Shown here: positions 9,751 to 19,362 of the stretch, one piece after another
Layout: the number at the start of each line of letters is the position of its first letter
Position numbering within the stretch: position 1 is the first letter of the stretch
NCBI GenBank assembly: GCA_022708055.1
Contig: JAKIZK010000002.1
Coordinates: forward strand, 40,119-104,118
Direction of reading: 5' to 3'
Origin: Bacteroidota bacterium
GTDB lineage: Bacteria > Bacteroidota > Bacteroidia > Chitinophagales > Chitinophagaceae
Length of the DNA stretch: 64,000 bases
Notes under the pieces: generated by a model
Databases searched by the model: none
What the model saw: the letters and a program-made list of their open reading frames with translations, nothing else
What the model was told of the DNA's origin: nothing
Program-made: the position numbers and the translations under genes

Positions 9751-9978
9751 TTATTTATTTAATGATTCTATTTTATAACCTGCTTTTTGAACAGCATCTA
9801 TAACCTGTTCCTCTGAAATACCGACAAACTGCACCGTTAGTATCTTGTCTTTATTGGCAGTATCCACAGTCCAATTCTCAATGCCTTCCGCATTATTCAG
9901 GTGAGGTGCTACCGCTGCAACGCAACCACTGCAATTTATGTTTGTTTTAAATTGAAAAACCTGATTTTTATTTTCCAT
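9751..9978 (-). CDS. Heavy-metal-associated domain copper chaperone (CopZ-like)
   Basis: 75 residues from ATG 9978; an in-frame ATG at 9999 adds MYHKNYV and is less likely because it lies on top of the promoter. One HMA fold is present with the metal motif NCSGCVAAV and the ending VIDAVQKAGYKIESLNK. The two Cys residues bind Cu(I) for delivery to CopA-type ATPases. First gene of the chaperone-DUF3347-oxidase operon, directly behind the promoter element shared with copA. Confidence 0.88.
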   Translation of the reverse strand: MENKNQVFQFKTNINCSGCVAAVAPHLNNAEGIENWTVDTANKDKILTVQFVGISEEQVIDAVQKAGYKIESLNK

Positions 9979-9994
9979 AACATAATTTTTATGG

Positions 9995-10051
9995 TACAAA
10001 GTTGTAGTATAAAAATTAAAAGGTTGTTACACAATTTCTGGTTTGATTTGT
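9995..10051 (-). promoter_or_regulatory. Promoter/operator of the copper chaperone operon, matching that of copA
   Basis: Read on the minus strand, ACAAATCAA at the outer end (10051-10043) and AACTTTGTA at the inner end (10003-9995) enclose 39 bases. The same two 9-mers with the same 39-base spacing stand before copA (28849-28793). CAACTTTG is one base from the TAnnTTTG -7 box. The outer box is a likely activator site. Confidence 0.6.
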
Positions 10052-10117
10052 TAAATTTACAGTTAAGAGGTATGCTTTTTATGCATGAGTTTTATACATA
10101 AAACCGCGAACTTATTA

Positions 10118-12619
10118 CTAAGCCTTTCTTCTTACAATCCACTTATACAACTCAAACCACAAAACAGAGGCAGCTGCTATTACAAGAGTTACCAATAGTT
10201 CTGAGAACCTAAGATTTGTTGTTTTGAAAAATTTTGAAACAGGAACTGCATACAGAATTAAGGTAAGAAATATCAGGGTAAGAAGCGTAACTGCCGGCAT
10301 TAACCAGTTTTTGTTATTAAAACTTTCAAAAATACTGTAGTAAAAAGAGCGATTGATAAAACTTAAAAAAATATTAGCAAAAACTAAAGTAGCAAAAACA
10401 ATTGCCCTTGTTTTTTCTTCGCTTCCCCCGTTTTGTACAGCCCATTGATAAGCAACCAAAATGCCCAGTGTAATTACAATTCCTTGAATAATGCTGATGG
10501 TAAGTTCCTTTCCATTTAAAAAAGTATCTGTCATTTTTCTTGGTTTTCGGAGCATGGCATTTTTTTCCAGAGGTTCGTTTTCATAAACAATGGAACAAGT
10601 AGGTCCCATGATCAACTCCAGGAAAATGACATGCACCGGTGTAAAAATTTCAGGATAGACCCATCCCATAAATAACGGCAACGAAACCGTAAGAATAATA
10701 GGTATGTGAATGGAGATAATATATTGAACCGCTTTTTTAATATTACTATAAATTCTTCTGCCGGCAGCAACACCCAGAACCAGTTTATCCAAATCATCAT
10801 CAACAATAACCAGAGAAGCTGCTGCTTTTGCAATTTCTGTTCCTTTATTTCCCATGGCAACGCCAATATGTGCAGCTTTCAATGCAGGCGCATCATTCAC
10901 ACCATCCCCCAGCATAGCTACTACTTCTCCTTTTTCTTTTAATGCATTCACAACAGATAGTTTTGCTTCCGGAAACATACGGGTAAATAAAGTAGTGTTT
11001 TCAGAAATCGCTGCTAAAGTTTCTTTACTGCATTGTGCTATTTCAGCACCATTTACAGGCGATGTATTATTTAAAATACCTGCGTGCTGTGCTATGGCAT
11101 GAGTTGTATCGGTATTATCACCGGTTATTACTTTCACTTTTATGCCTGCGTTATAAATTTTTTGAAATACTTCTTTAATTCCTTTTTTAGGTGGGTCGTA
11201 AAATACGGTCAACCCTAAAAATTCAAACAGAAAATCTTGTTGTTGATTGGGAAAATGATTGCCTGCAAATGTTGATTTAGCAACACCCAAAACACGGAAT
11301 CCCTGCTTCCCAAAGGTTTTTATCTGTTGTCTGACTGCATTCTTTTGATTTTCTGAAAGGATCGATACTGCCAGTATTGCTTCAGGTGCTCCTTTGGCAG
11401 CAATGATTCTTTCTCCGTTATCGCTTTCAAAAATATGCGTCATCATCGGAGGCTTTCCACTCAGTGGATATTCATGAATCATTTTAAAACAGCTTCGTTC
11501 ATCCCTTTTTGTAGTTTGCTGATATGTATTGTGTAATGCTTTTTCCATGGGGTCAAAGGGAACAGGCTCGCTACTCCACATGGCATATTCAATTAGTTCT
11601 GCTAATGTTGTATTATTAAAATCATATTCGCTAAAAGTAGAAGCAGATTTAAAATCAAATAACAACTTTAGTTGCATAGAATTTTCAGTAATAGTTCCGG
11701 TTTTGTCGGTACAAATAACAGTGGTACTGCCTAAAGTTTCTACTATACTGCTTCGTTTTATTATAATTCCTTGACGCATGAGTTTCCAGGAACCCAATGC
11801 CATAAAAGTGGTAAATGCAACCGGAATTTCTTCCGGCAATACAGACATGGCCATTGTAAGCCCAACCAACAAACTATTAACAAAACTATTTGTTTGCAGA
11901 TAGCTGTAAATCCATACTAATAAAAAAATAATGATCCCTATAATAGCCATTGCTTTCACAAACTTTGCTATCTGAATTTGCAATGGAGAATCTTCATTTT
12001 TTATATCCTGAATTGATTGGCCCAGTTTTCCGATTCGGGTATTTTTCCCTATGGCGCTTATTTTAAAAATAGCCAGCCCAGAAACCACTAATGTGCCGCT
12101 ATATATATTTCTGTCTTCTGTTTCAATGCTTTTGAATACTGAAAAACTTTCTCCTGTGAGTGAGGCTTCATTGACAGAAAAATCATTACTGTGTACTATT
12201 TTTCCATCTGCATTAATCATTTTTCCTTCTTCAACAATACATAAATCATCAATGGTTAATTCATGGGTGGGTATGGAAATTACTTTTGAATTTCGGATAA
12301 CCACACTTAGAGGTTCATTCAGTTTCTCAATGGCCTCCAATGCTTTTTTACTGCGATTGTCCTGATAAAAAGAAATGGCTGAAACAGCAACGATAGCAAC
12401 TAACATAAATAAAGCTTCGGCATAATTTCCCACTACCAGGTAGATAATAGAAACAGCTAATAGCAACAATAGCATTGGTTCTTTTAAAATGCTGAATAAC
12501 AGCGAATACCAAGTGGGTTTTTGTTTAGTGGCCAATTCATTGAAACCAAATTGATGTTGGGCAGATTTTACTTCTGCTTCGGTAAGGCCTTTCAACTGCT
12601 CTGGAATATTGTATACCAT
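10118..12619 (-). CDS. Cation-translocating P-type ATPase, P2 (Ca2+-ATPase-like) type
   Basis: 833 residues. A cation-ATPase N-terminal domain (about 1-65, VKSAQHQFGFNEL) precedes the actuator motif TGES (155-158), the M4 ion motif PEEIP (262-266) and the phosphorylation motif DKTGTIT with Asp305. MLGDGVNDAPALKAAHIGVA is the hinge. Four C-terminal membrane helices follow. There is no HMA domain and no CPC motif, so it is not a copper ATPase; Ca2+, Mn2+ or another divalent ion is more likely. It lies at the end of the 16-kb metal-efflux run, 25 bases after the small membrane protein gene. Confidence 0.88.
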   Translation of the reverse strand: MVYNIPEQLKGLTEAEVKSAQHQFGFNELATKQKPTWYSLLFSILKEPMLLLLLAVSIIYLVVGNYAEALFMLVAIVAVSAISFYQDNRSKKALEAIEKLNEPLSVVIRNSKVISIPTHELTIDDLCIVEEGKMINADGKIVHSNDFSVNEASLTGESFSVFKSIETEDRNIYSGTLVVSGLAIFKISAIGKNTRIGKLGQSIQDIKNEDSPLQIQIAKFVKAMAIIGIIIFLLVWIYSYLQTNSFVNSLLVGLTMAMSVLPEEIPVAFTTFMALGSWKLMRQGIIIKRSSIVETLGSTTVICTDKTGTITENSMQLKLLFDFKSASTFSEYDFNNTTLAELIEYAMWSSEPVPFDPMEKALHNTYQQTTKRDERSCFKMIHEYPLSGKPPMMTHIFESDNGERIIAAKGAPEAILAVSILSENQKNAVRQQIKTFGKQGFRVLGVAKSTFAGNHFPNQQQDFLFEFLGLTVFYDPPKKGIKEVFQKIYNAGIKVKVITGDNTDTTHAIAQHAGILNNTSPVNGAEIAQCSKETLAAISENTTLFTRMFPEAKLSVVNALKEKGEVVAMLGDGVNDAPALKAAHIGVAMGNKGTEIAKAAASLVIVDDDLDKLVLGVAAGRRIYSNIKKAVQYIISIHIPIILTVSLPLFMGWVYPEIFTPVHVIFLELIMGPTCSIVYENEPLEKNAMLRKPRKMTDTFLNGKELTISIIQGIVITLGILVAYQWAVQNGGSEEKTRAIVFATLVFANIFLSFINRSFYYSIFESFNNKNWLMPAVTLLTLIFLTLILYAVPVSKFFKTTNLRFSELLVTLVIAAASVLWFELYKWIVRRKA

Positions 12620-12644
12620 TGTAGTTTATAATATAGTTATTCAC

Positions 12645-13118
12645 TTAGTCATCATTAGCAGCTCCACCAGCCAACTGATTATTTCGTATTTCTGTATGAA
12701 TAATTTCGCCTCCTGTTGTTCCCACTTGTTTGGCAAATACCATCAAAACCAGTGCAAAAACCAATACGCTTATTGAAATAATATTTGAAATTACTTTTTT
12801 CTTCCAACTTGCCCATAAACCAATTAGCGAAACTGCACCTAAAGTATAAGCAAGAATGGCAAATGTTTTTGCGGCATCTTCATGTGTCTCTATAAAGTCC
12901 TTGGAAACACCGTTTAGCTTTTCTATTGAATTTTCTGCGCTCTCACCGCTTAACATAGCAGCTACAGAACCAAGCGCTGCTAAAATAAAAATAAAATAAG
13001 CAGTCCTTTTTACTGCCTCCGATTTTATTATCCAGCCGAGTATCATCACAATAATTCCTGCAACAGGAAAAATAATAGGTAAATGGTTTACCAATAAATG
13101 AAAGTGTGCGTTGTTCAT
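12645..13118 (-). CDS. Four-helix membrane protein, DUF2231-like
   Basis: 157 residues with four hydrophobic helices. The opening NNAHFHLLVNHLPIIFPVAG carries two His residues before the first helix, as in DUF2231-like proteins; the second part ends in a soluble tail, QLAGGAANDD. It could coordinate a metal or heme through these His residues, but that is inference. It sits between the RND adaptor and the P-type ATPase, with gaps of 41 and 25 bases. Homologues tend to occur in Bacteroidota metal-efflux loci. Confidence 0.65.
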   Translation of the reverse strand: MNNAHFHLLVNHLPIIFPVAGIIVMILGWIIKSEAVKRTAYFIFILAALGSVAAMLSGESAENSIEKLNGVSKDFIETHEDAAKTFAILAYTLGAVSLIGLWASWKKKVISNIISISVLVFALVLMVFAKQVGTTGGEIIHTEIRNNQLAGGAANDD

Positions 13119-13159
13119 AATTTAAATTTTAAATTGTTAAGAATATTTTTTAATTTATT

Positions 13160-14461
13160 TTATTCATCAGAAGTGTTTTTCAATGCCATTAATAAATTGT
13201 AAGTACCTTTTAATACAACGGTTTTTGCTCTGAAATCTTCTGCATTTGTTATTTCAGTAAACCCGTTCTCTGCATTGCCAATTTGCACTTCTTGCATCTT
13301 AAATTGTTTATCTCCGACTTCTATAAACACATAGTTTTTATTTTCATAGCTAATTACTGCATCATCAGGCAATACAGCTACTTTGCTGCCTGAAAGCTCA
13401 ATATCTGCATTCATAAACATGCCGGGTAAAAGTGATTTATCATATTGCTTAAAATGACAATGCACTTGTGTGGCATTATCGCTACCCAGGTTTTTGCTGA
13501 TTAAAATAATTTCACATTCATACTTTTTTTCAGGATGAATATTGGTGTAAGCAAAAACTTTTTGACCTATTGCGAGTTTGTTTACATCTTTATCAAAAAC
13601 CGTTAAAGCCAAATGAATATCATTGGGATTTACCAATTCAAATAACACATCGCTGGGCGTAACATATTTGCCCACATTTACATTTACTGCCGAAACAAAC
13701 CCGTTAATGGGTGAATAAAGATGGATACTCTTTGATATGTTATTGGGAGTAATATTTACAGAATTTAAACCGATCAAAGACAATTTCTGTTCTAATGATT
13801 TGATTAGAATGTTTTGTGTGAGATAATTTGCCTTTGCCTGCTCAAAGATTTTGTCGCTGGCGGCTTTGCTTTCGTTTAGCTCCTTTTGACGATTGTATTC
13901 ACTTTCTAATAATGATAACTGCGCTTTGGCAGTGAGATAATCCTGTTGCAGTTGAATATATTGAGGATCTTCCATTGTGGCTAACACTTCGCCTTTGCTG
14001 ATGTGCATCCCCGGTAATAGTTTAGTGGATTTTAAATATCCGCCCAAAGGAACGCTGATGGATACCATATTTTGCGGAGGCACATCTATTTTGCCGTTTA
14101 GTTTTAAGACCGATGAAACAAACTGAGAATCTATTTTCCCTGTTTCAATTCCGGCATTTTTATATTGTGCATCGGTAAGACTTACAACGTTTTTTTGTGT
14201 TGTTGTATTTATTTGTTCGTTACTTGTTTGCTTATTGTTGCAGGACGAAGTGATAAGTAATAAGCAATATGCAATTAGCAATTTGTGATACTTTGTAAAA
14301 CGAGCAATAAGCAATCTGCAATAAACAATAATAGATTGCCCATTGCCCATTGCAAATTTCCCATTGCTTATTTCCCATTTCTCATTGCCCATTGCAATTT
14401 GCCCATTGCAATTTGCCCATTGCCCATTGCCCATTGTATATTTTTTATTTAACTTCTTCAT
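13160..14461 (-). CDS. RND efflux adaptor (CusB/CzcB-like lipoprotein) with a repeat-expanded signal peptide
   Basis: 433 residues. The adaptor part runs from about residue 90: a barrel-sandwich hybrid (SVPLGGYLKSTKLLPGMHIS), a coiled-coil hairpin (DYLTAKAQLSLLESEYNRQK) and a beta-barrel domain (HLYSPINGFVSAVNVNVGKY). It would link the CusA-type pump to an outer-membrane channel. The first 74 residues are odd: MKKLNKKYTM is followed by three copies of a GNGQ/GNEK-like peptide, then KLLIAYCLLLITSSC, a lipobox with Cys74. This stretch is encoded by a GCCCATTGC/GCAATTAGC repeat array. The true start may be ATG 14461 or an internal ATG. Confidence 0.88.
   Translation of the reverse strand: MKKLNKKYTMGNGQWANCNGQIAMGNEKWEISNGKFAMGNGQSIIVYCRLLIARFTKYHKLLIAYCLLLITSSCNNKQTSNEQINTTTQKNVVSLTDAQYKNAGIETGKIDSQFVSSVLKLNGKIDVPPQNMVSISVPLGGYLKSTKLLPGMHISKGEVLATMEDPQYIQLQQDYLTAKAQLSLLESEYNRQKELNESKAASDKIFEQAKANYLTQNILIKSLEQKLSLIGLNSVNITPNNISKSIHLYSPINGFVSAVNVNVGKYVTPSDVLFELVNPNDIHLALTVFDKDVNKLAIGQKVFAYTNIHPEKKYECEIILISKNLGSDNATQVHCHFKQYDKSLLPGMFMNADIELSGSKVAVLPDDAVISYENKNYVFIEVGDKQFKMQEVQIGNAENGFTEITNAEDFRAKTVVLKGTYNLLMALKNTSDE
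14262..14443. repeat. Class A short repeat array (GCCCATTGC / GCAATTAGC) inside the adaptor gene
   Basis: About 180 bases of imperfect copies of a short unit built on CCCATTGC, CAATTTGCC and GCAATAAGC. The array is in frame with the adaptor gene and supplies its signal peptide. Related units occur at 15652-15678 and 18855-18950. Confidence 0.8.
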
Positions 14462-14474
14462 TGTTTAGATGATT

Positions 14475-17400
14475 TTATTGATTTTGATAAAACTTAATTT
14501 CTGCCAGCGCATTATTCCTGTTATGCAATGCCTCTACATAATCGCTTTGGATATTGATGGATTGATTTATTAGTAATACCCATTCTAAATAATTGATCTC
14601 TCCATTCAGAAATTGTTTGTTGGCAGTAGTGTGAATAGTTTCGGCATTTTTGAGAGCCGTGTTTTCAAAATAGCGAACAGCATCCTGATATTTTTGATAT
14701 TGCCTGATGGCGGCTGCAAAATCAGCTTCTGTTTTTTTAAAGTTTACTTCGTATTCGTTGTTTGTTACTTGCTCATTTATTTTTGAAGCCTTGATTTTAG
14801 CCTTTTGACTTCCTGCAAAAATGGGGATGCCTAAACCAATTTGTGCCGAATGAAACTGAGGTGTGTTGTTGTATTCTATATTATTTGCACCCATTCCTTT
14901 CATGCCCATCAGGTTGTAAGCCAGCGTAAGCTCGGGTAATAATCTGGAGCGCTCCAATCTGGTGTTGGCAGTTGCAATATTTTGTTGTTGTTTCCAATAC
15001 TGCATCATTGGATGCTTTGAGAGACCTGCGCTATCTATTACAGTTAAACTATTTACCATCAATTCAGTTTCACTGGGAGAGAAAACAGTTGTAGTATTCA
15101 GCAACAGTTGAAATTGTAATTGAACAATTTCTGCATCTTGCTCCAGTTGCAACAGTTGTAAAGCAATCTGACCTCGTTGGTTTTCGGCAGTTGTTTTTTC
15201 TAAAATATTGCTCTCACCTTTGTTGAACCGCAGCGTTGCTTTACTTAAAAAAGTAGCGAACAAACTATCGTTTTTCAGTAATAGATTTTTCTTTTGTTGC
15301 AGATACAACAAGTTGAAATATTCTACTGCTACCATTTTCTTCAATGTTGCTTCTTTTATCTGCACATTCAATAAACTGCTTTTCCATTCTTCACTCAATA
15401 ACTTCTTCTGTTTCACATACACTGTCGGAAAACTGAACGACTGAGATAAGCTCATCTTCACATCAGCATAAAAGCTATTGATTTGTCCATACTCTCCATT
15501 GATATTGGTGACAGGAATATTAGCCCCTGACTTGATTAGCTTCTGATGATATTCACTTTTCAGTTGCTCGTTTTTTATTGAGAGGTTATTTGCTAATGCA
15601 GTATCAATGGCTTGTTGAAGTGTGATTTTTGTTTGGGCGCTTGCAGAATTGCCAATGGGCAATAGGCAATATGCAAAAGCTATGACCAAAACAGATTTTA
15701 TTTTGATTGATTTATTTTTCATTGAAAATCCTTTATTAAAAATGATATACAAAATAGGTAGAACGAAAAGCGTTAAGAAGGTAGCTACCAACAAACCACC
15801 TATCACTACAGTTGCCAGAGGGCGTTGCACTTCGGCACCTTCTCCATGACTGAGCGCCATAGGCAGAAAGCCAAGCGATGCTACAAAAGCCGTCATCAAT
15901 ACAGGCCGCAAACGAACTTTGGTTCCCATAATCACAATGCGCTTCAGGTTTTTGTAACCCTCGCTTTTTAAGCGATTAAATTCTGCAACCAGTACAATGC
16001 CGTTCAAAACGGCTACACCAAACAATGCAATAAAGCCAATGCCGGCACTCACACTGAAAGGAATGCCTCTTATTGCCAAAGCAAAAATTCCGCCTATTGC
16101 CGATAGCGGAATGGCAGTATAAATCAGCAATCCTTGCTTTACAGAGCCAAAAGCAAAATAGAGTAGGAGGAAGATTAACAATAACGACACCGGAACAGCC
16201 ACATATAATCTCGTCTTGGCTGCTTCCAGATTTTCAAACGCACCACCGTAAGTCATAAAATAACCGGGAGGTAATTTTATTTGCTGCTCTACTTTTTGTT
16301 GCAGTTCATGCACCGTGCTTTGAATATCTCTGCCACGCACATTAAAACCTACAATAATTCTGCGTTGCGAATTTTCTCTTTGAATCTGATTTGGTCCGTC
16401 TTCAACAGCAACGGTAGCAACCGTGCTTAATGGAATTTGTGTTCCCTGTGGTGTGGCTATCAGTAATTGTTGCACATCTTCCAGATTTTTTCTTTTACTG
16501 CCCGACAAACGCACTACCAAATCAAATCGCTTTTCACCCTCATACACCATACCGCTGCTTTCGCCTGCAAAAGCTGCATTAACCACCCGGTTGATGTCGC
16601 TGATGTTTAAACCATATTGCGCAATCACACTCCGATTGTATTTTACTACAATCTGCGGCATACCCGAAACCGGCTCTACATAAAGCGCTTCACTTCCGTC
16701 AACGGTATTACAAATTTTTCCTAACAGATTGGCGTAATGTGCCAGCGTATCTAAATTTTCTCCGAATATTTTACAAACCACATCCTGCCTTGCACCCGAA
16801 ATCAGTTCGTTGAAACGCATGGCTACCGGATATTGAAAACCAAATGATACACCCGATACTGCTTCTAATTCCTTAGCAATTTTTGATTCCAATTCGGGAT
16901 ATGTTTTTGCCGAAGTCCATTCCTTTCTTGGTTTCAGAATAATCATCATATCCGATGCATCCACAGCCATCGGGTCGGTGGGCACTTCGCTGCTTCCTGT
17001 TTTAGTAACGACTTTTTCTACCTCAGGAAATTTTTGTAAAATGATTTTTGACGCTTTTGATGCGGCTTCAATGGAAGTATTCAAATTACTACCCGGCAGC
17101 ACCCTTGTATCCACAGCGAAATCGCCTTCCGGTAAAGAAGGAATAAACTCACCGCCTAAAGTTGTCAATACCAATATTGCCGCAACAAACAATCCAGCTA
17201 TAGATGCTAATACAGTCTTTTGATAGCGCAATATTTTAGTGAGATACTTTTGATAAAACCGTTCTATACGATTCATCATTTTATCAGAGAAAGTTTCTTT
17301 GTGCGAAATCTTTTTACTTAAAAACAAAGAACTCATCATCGGAATATAAGTCAGCGACAATACAAAAGCTCCCAATAAAGCAAAGGCAACTGTTTGAGCC

Positions 17401-18839
17401 ATCGGCTTAAACATTTTTCCTTCTATACCCTGCAAAGAGAAAATGGGGAGATAAACAATGAGGATAATGATCTGACCAAATACAGCACTGTTCATCATTC
17501 TGGATGCAGATGTTTTTACCTCGCTATCCATTTCGCTTTGTGAAAGCTTATTAACTTTTGCAAATAACTTGCTGTGCGTGAGCTTGTGCATTACTGCCTC
17601 CACAATAATTACAGCTCCGTCCACAATCAATCCAAAATCCAATGCACCTAAACTCATCAGGTTTCCACTTACACCAAAAGTGTTCATCAGGATAATGGCA
17701 AATAACATGGAGAGTGGAATAACAGATGCTACCAGCAATCCTGCACGAAGATTTCCTAAAAACAATACCAACACAAAAATCACTATCAGCGCACCTTCCA
17801 TTAAGTTTTTAGTAACGGTGCTGATGGCATTGTTCACCATTTTGGTTCTGTCAAGGAATGGCTCTATCACCACACCTTCGGGTAATGATTTTTGAATAGC
17901 AGCAATCCGTTCTTTAATATTTTGAATCACCTCATTGCTGTTTGCTCCCTTCAGCATCATCACTACTGCACCGGAAACCTGTTGTTCTCCATTGTAGGTC
18001 ATGGCGCCATAGCGTGGGGCATTGCCGAAACGAACTTCACCTACATCACGAATCAGCAATGGAATTCCTGTAGGAAGATTTTTTACCACAATGTTTTGAA
18101 TATCATCTATCGTTCCCACTAATCCTTCACTGCGGATAAACAGTATGGTAGGTCCTTTTTCAATGTATGAACCACCGGTGTTTTGATTATTTTTTTCAAG
18201 AGCATTGAAAACATCGCTGATGGTTATTCCATAAGCCATCAATTTTTCGGGCACTACTGCTATTTCATATTGTTTAAGCAAACCGCCAAAACTGCTCACT
18301 TCGGCAACGCCTTTTACTCCCAACAGTTGTCTGCGCACTATCCAATCCTGAATAGTGCGTAATTCCATTGCATTGTATTTGTTTTCATACCCTTTTTTGG
18401 GACGAACCGCATACTGATAAATTTCACCCAGACCTGTAGTAACAGGTGCTAACACAGGAGTTCCAAATCCTTTTGGAATTTGCTCCTGTGCTTGTTGTAG
18501 GCGTTCTGCTACCTGCTGCCTTGCCCAATAAATGTCGGTTTTATCATCAAACACAATGGTAACAACCGATAAACCAAAGCGGGAAAAACTCCTGAGTTCA
18601 ATCAGCCCCGGAATGTTATTATTTACCTGTTCAATCGGGAAAGTAATTAACCGCTCTACATCAGGCGCTCCCAATGCAGGCGCAATCGTTATGACCTGCA
18701 CCTGATTATTGGTGATGTCGGGCACAGCATCAATCGGAAGTTTTTTTACTTCATAAGCACCATAGGCAATCAACCCGAGGACGGAAAGACCAATGATGAG
18801 TTTATTTTTAATAGAGAATTCAATTATTTTATTCAGCAT
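14475..18839 (-). CDS. CusA/CzcA-family heavy-metal RND pump fused to a TolC-family outer-membrane factor
   Basis: 1454 residues. Residues 1-1039 are a complete heavy-metal RND permease (start MLNKIIEFSIKNKLIIGLSV; helix-4 region GALDFGLIVDGAVIIVEAV with the proton-relay Asp). Residues 1040-1454 are a TolC-family protein (LQQAIDTALANNLSIKNEQL), preceded by its own signal-like segment MKNKSIKIKSVLVIAFAYCL ending in ASAQ. The internal ATG (15722-15720) has AAAGGA six bases upstream, so TolC may also be made separately. Such fusions occur in this phylum. It would export Cu(I)/Ag(I) or divalent ions with the adaptor encoded 13 bases downstream. Confidence 0.93.
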   Translation of the reverse strand: MLNKIIEFSIKNKLIIGLSVLGLIAYGAYEVKKLPIDAVPDITNNQVQVITIAPALGAPDVERLITFPIEQVNNNIPGLIELRSFSRFGLSVVTIVFDDKTDIYWARQQVAERLQQAQEQIPKGFGTPVLAPVTTGLGEIYQYAVRPKKGYENKYNAMELRTIQDWIVRRQLLGVKGVAEVSSFGGLLKQYEIAVVPEKLMAYGITISDVFNALEKNNQNTGGSYIEKGPTILFIRSEGLVGTIDDIQNIVVKNLPTGIPLLIRDVGEVRFGNAPRYGAMTYNGEQQVSGAVVMMLKGANSNEVIQNIKERIAAIQKSLPEGVVIEPFLDRTKMVNNAISTVTKNLMEGALIVIFVLVLFLGNLRAGLLVASVIPLSMLFAIILMNTFGVSGNLMSLGALDFGLIVDGAVIIVEAVMHKLTHSKLFAKVNKLSQSEMDSEVKTSASRMMNSAVFGQIIILIVYLPIFSLQGIEGKMFKPMAQTVAFALLGAFVLSLTYIPMMSSLFLSKKISHKETFSDKMMNRIERFYQKYLTKILRYQKTVLASIAGLFVAAILVLTTLGGEFIPSLPEGDFAVDTRVLPGSNLNTSIEAASKASKIILQKFPEVEKVVTKTGSSEVPTDPMAVDASDMMIILKPRKEWTSAKTYPELESKIAKELEAVSGVSFGFQYPVAMRFNELISGARQDVVCKIFGENLDTLAHYANLLGKICNTVDGSEALYVEPVSGMPQIVVKYNRSVIAQYGLNISDINRVVNAAFAGESSGMVYEGEKRFDLVVRLSGSKRKNLEDVQQLLIATPQGTQIPLSTVATVAVEDGPNQIQRENSQRRIIVGFNVRGRDIQSTVHELQQKVEQQIKLPPGYFMTYGGAFENLEAAKTRLYVAVPVSLLLIFLLLYFAFGSVKQGLLIYTAIPLSAIGGIFALAIRGIPFSVSAGIGFIALFGVAVLNGIVLVAEFNRLKSEGYKNLKRIVIMGTKVRLRPVLMTAFVASLGFLPMALSHGEGAEVQRPLATVVIGGLLVATFLTLFVLPILYIIFNKGFSMKNKSIKIKSVLVIAFAYCLLPIGNSASAQTKITLQQAIDTALANNLSIKNEQLKSEYHQKLIKSGANIPVTNINGEYGQINSFYADVKMSLSQSFSFPTVYVKQKKLLSEEWKSSLLNVQIKEATLKKMVAVEYFNLLYLQQKKNLLLKNDSLFATFLSKATLRFNKGESNILEKTTAENQRGQIALQLLQLEQDAEIVQLQFQLLLNTTTVFSPSETELMVNSLTVIDSAGLSKHPMMQYWKQQQNIATANTRLERSRLLPELTLAYNLMGMKGMGANNIEYNNTPQFHSAQIGLGIPIFAGSQKAKIKASKINEQVTNNEYEVNFKKTEADFAAAIRQYQKYQDAVRYFENTALKNAETIHTTANKQFLNGEINYLEWVLLINQSINIQSDYVEALHNRNNALAEIKFYQNQ
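15652..15678. repeat. Class A repeat unit encoding the internal signal peptide of the CusA-TolC fusion
   Basis: CCAATGGGCAATAGGCAATA and following bases belong to the same family as the array at 14262-14443. On the minus strand they encode AYCLLPIG, the hydrophobic core of the TolC signal. Confidence 0.7.
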
Positions 18840-18854
18840 TTTTTATATTTCTTA

Positions 18855-18950
18855 GTTGTGCAATTAGCAATGTGCAATCTGCAATTAGCAATGCGTAATT
18901 AAAGACAATGAGTTGCTTATTGCTTATTGCCTGTTACCTATTGCTATTAA
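18855..18950. repeat. Class A repeat array between the His-rich gene and the CusA-TolC gene
   Basis: Intergenic copies of GCAATTAGCAATGTGCAATC and GCTTATTGCTTATTGCC. They fill almost all of the 117-base gap and leave no room for an independent promoter. Confidence 0.75.
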
Positions 18951-18956
18951 AAAAAA

Positions 18957-19340
18957 CTAAGAAACTTTTGGCGGTTGCCAGATACTACCGAGGTAGGCGT
19001 TGGAATAATCCTGTTGTTGCGCAGGGATTTTTATTTCAGCTATTGAAGGAATTGCCTGAGTAAATGTAATAAATGTTGGAGCAACTGTAATTACCTGAGC
19101 AAAATGACAATCAGCCGTTTTGAAAGGTAATTTTTCGTGGTTGTGATGATTGTTGCTATGCTGATGATTGCATTTGTTGCCGTAATGTTGGGCTAAAAAG
19201 TCAAGGATAGAATTGTCGTTATCTTCCTGAGTATGTTCAATGTAATGGTGAATGAGCAACGGCATTTTCAACACTTCTCCAAATGCAGTGTTTGCACTCA
19301 AGAAGATGAATAGAAAGAATGTTGTTACTAATTTTTTCAC
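18957..19340 (-). CDS. His-rich periplasmic protein of the efflux operon
   Basis: 127 residues with a signal peptide (MKKLVTTFFLFIFLSANTAF, cleaved near GEV). The mature part has two His clusters, LIHHYIEHTQEDN and HQHSNNHHNHEK, plus two Cys residues (NKCNHQH and ADCHFAQ). It ends SNAYLGSIWQPPKVS, a tail seen in small proteins beside Bacteroidota RND metal pumps. It probably buffers or delivers metal in the periplasm; no catalytic domain is visible. It lies 22 bases after the HAE1 pump gene. Confidence 0.7.
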   Translation of the reverse strand: MKKLVTTFFLFIFLSANTAFGEVLKMPLLIHHYIEHTQEDNDNSILDFLAQHYGNKCNHQHSNNHHNHEKLPFKTADCHFAQVITVAPTFITFTQAIPSIAEIKIPAQQQDYSNAYLGSIWQPPKVS

Positions 19341-19362
19341 AATGCAAAAATAAGTGTATGAG

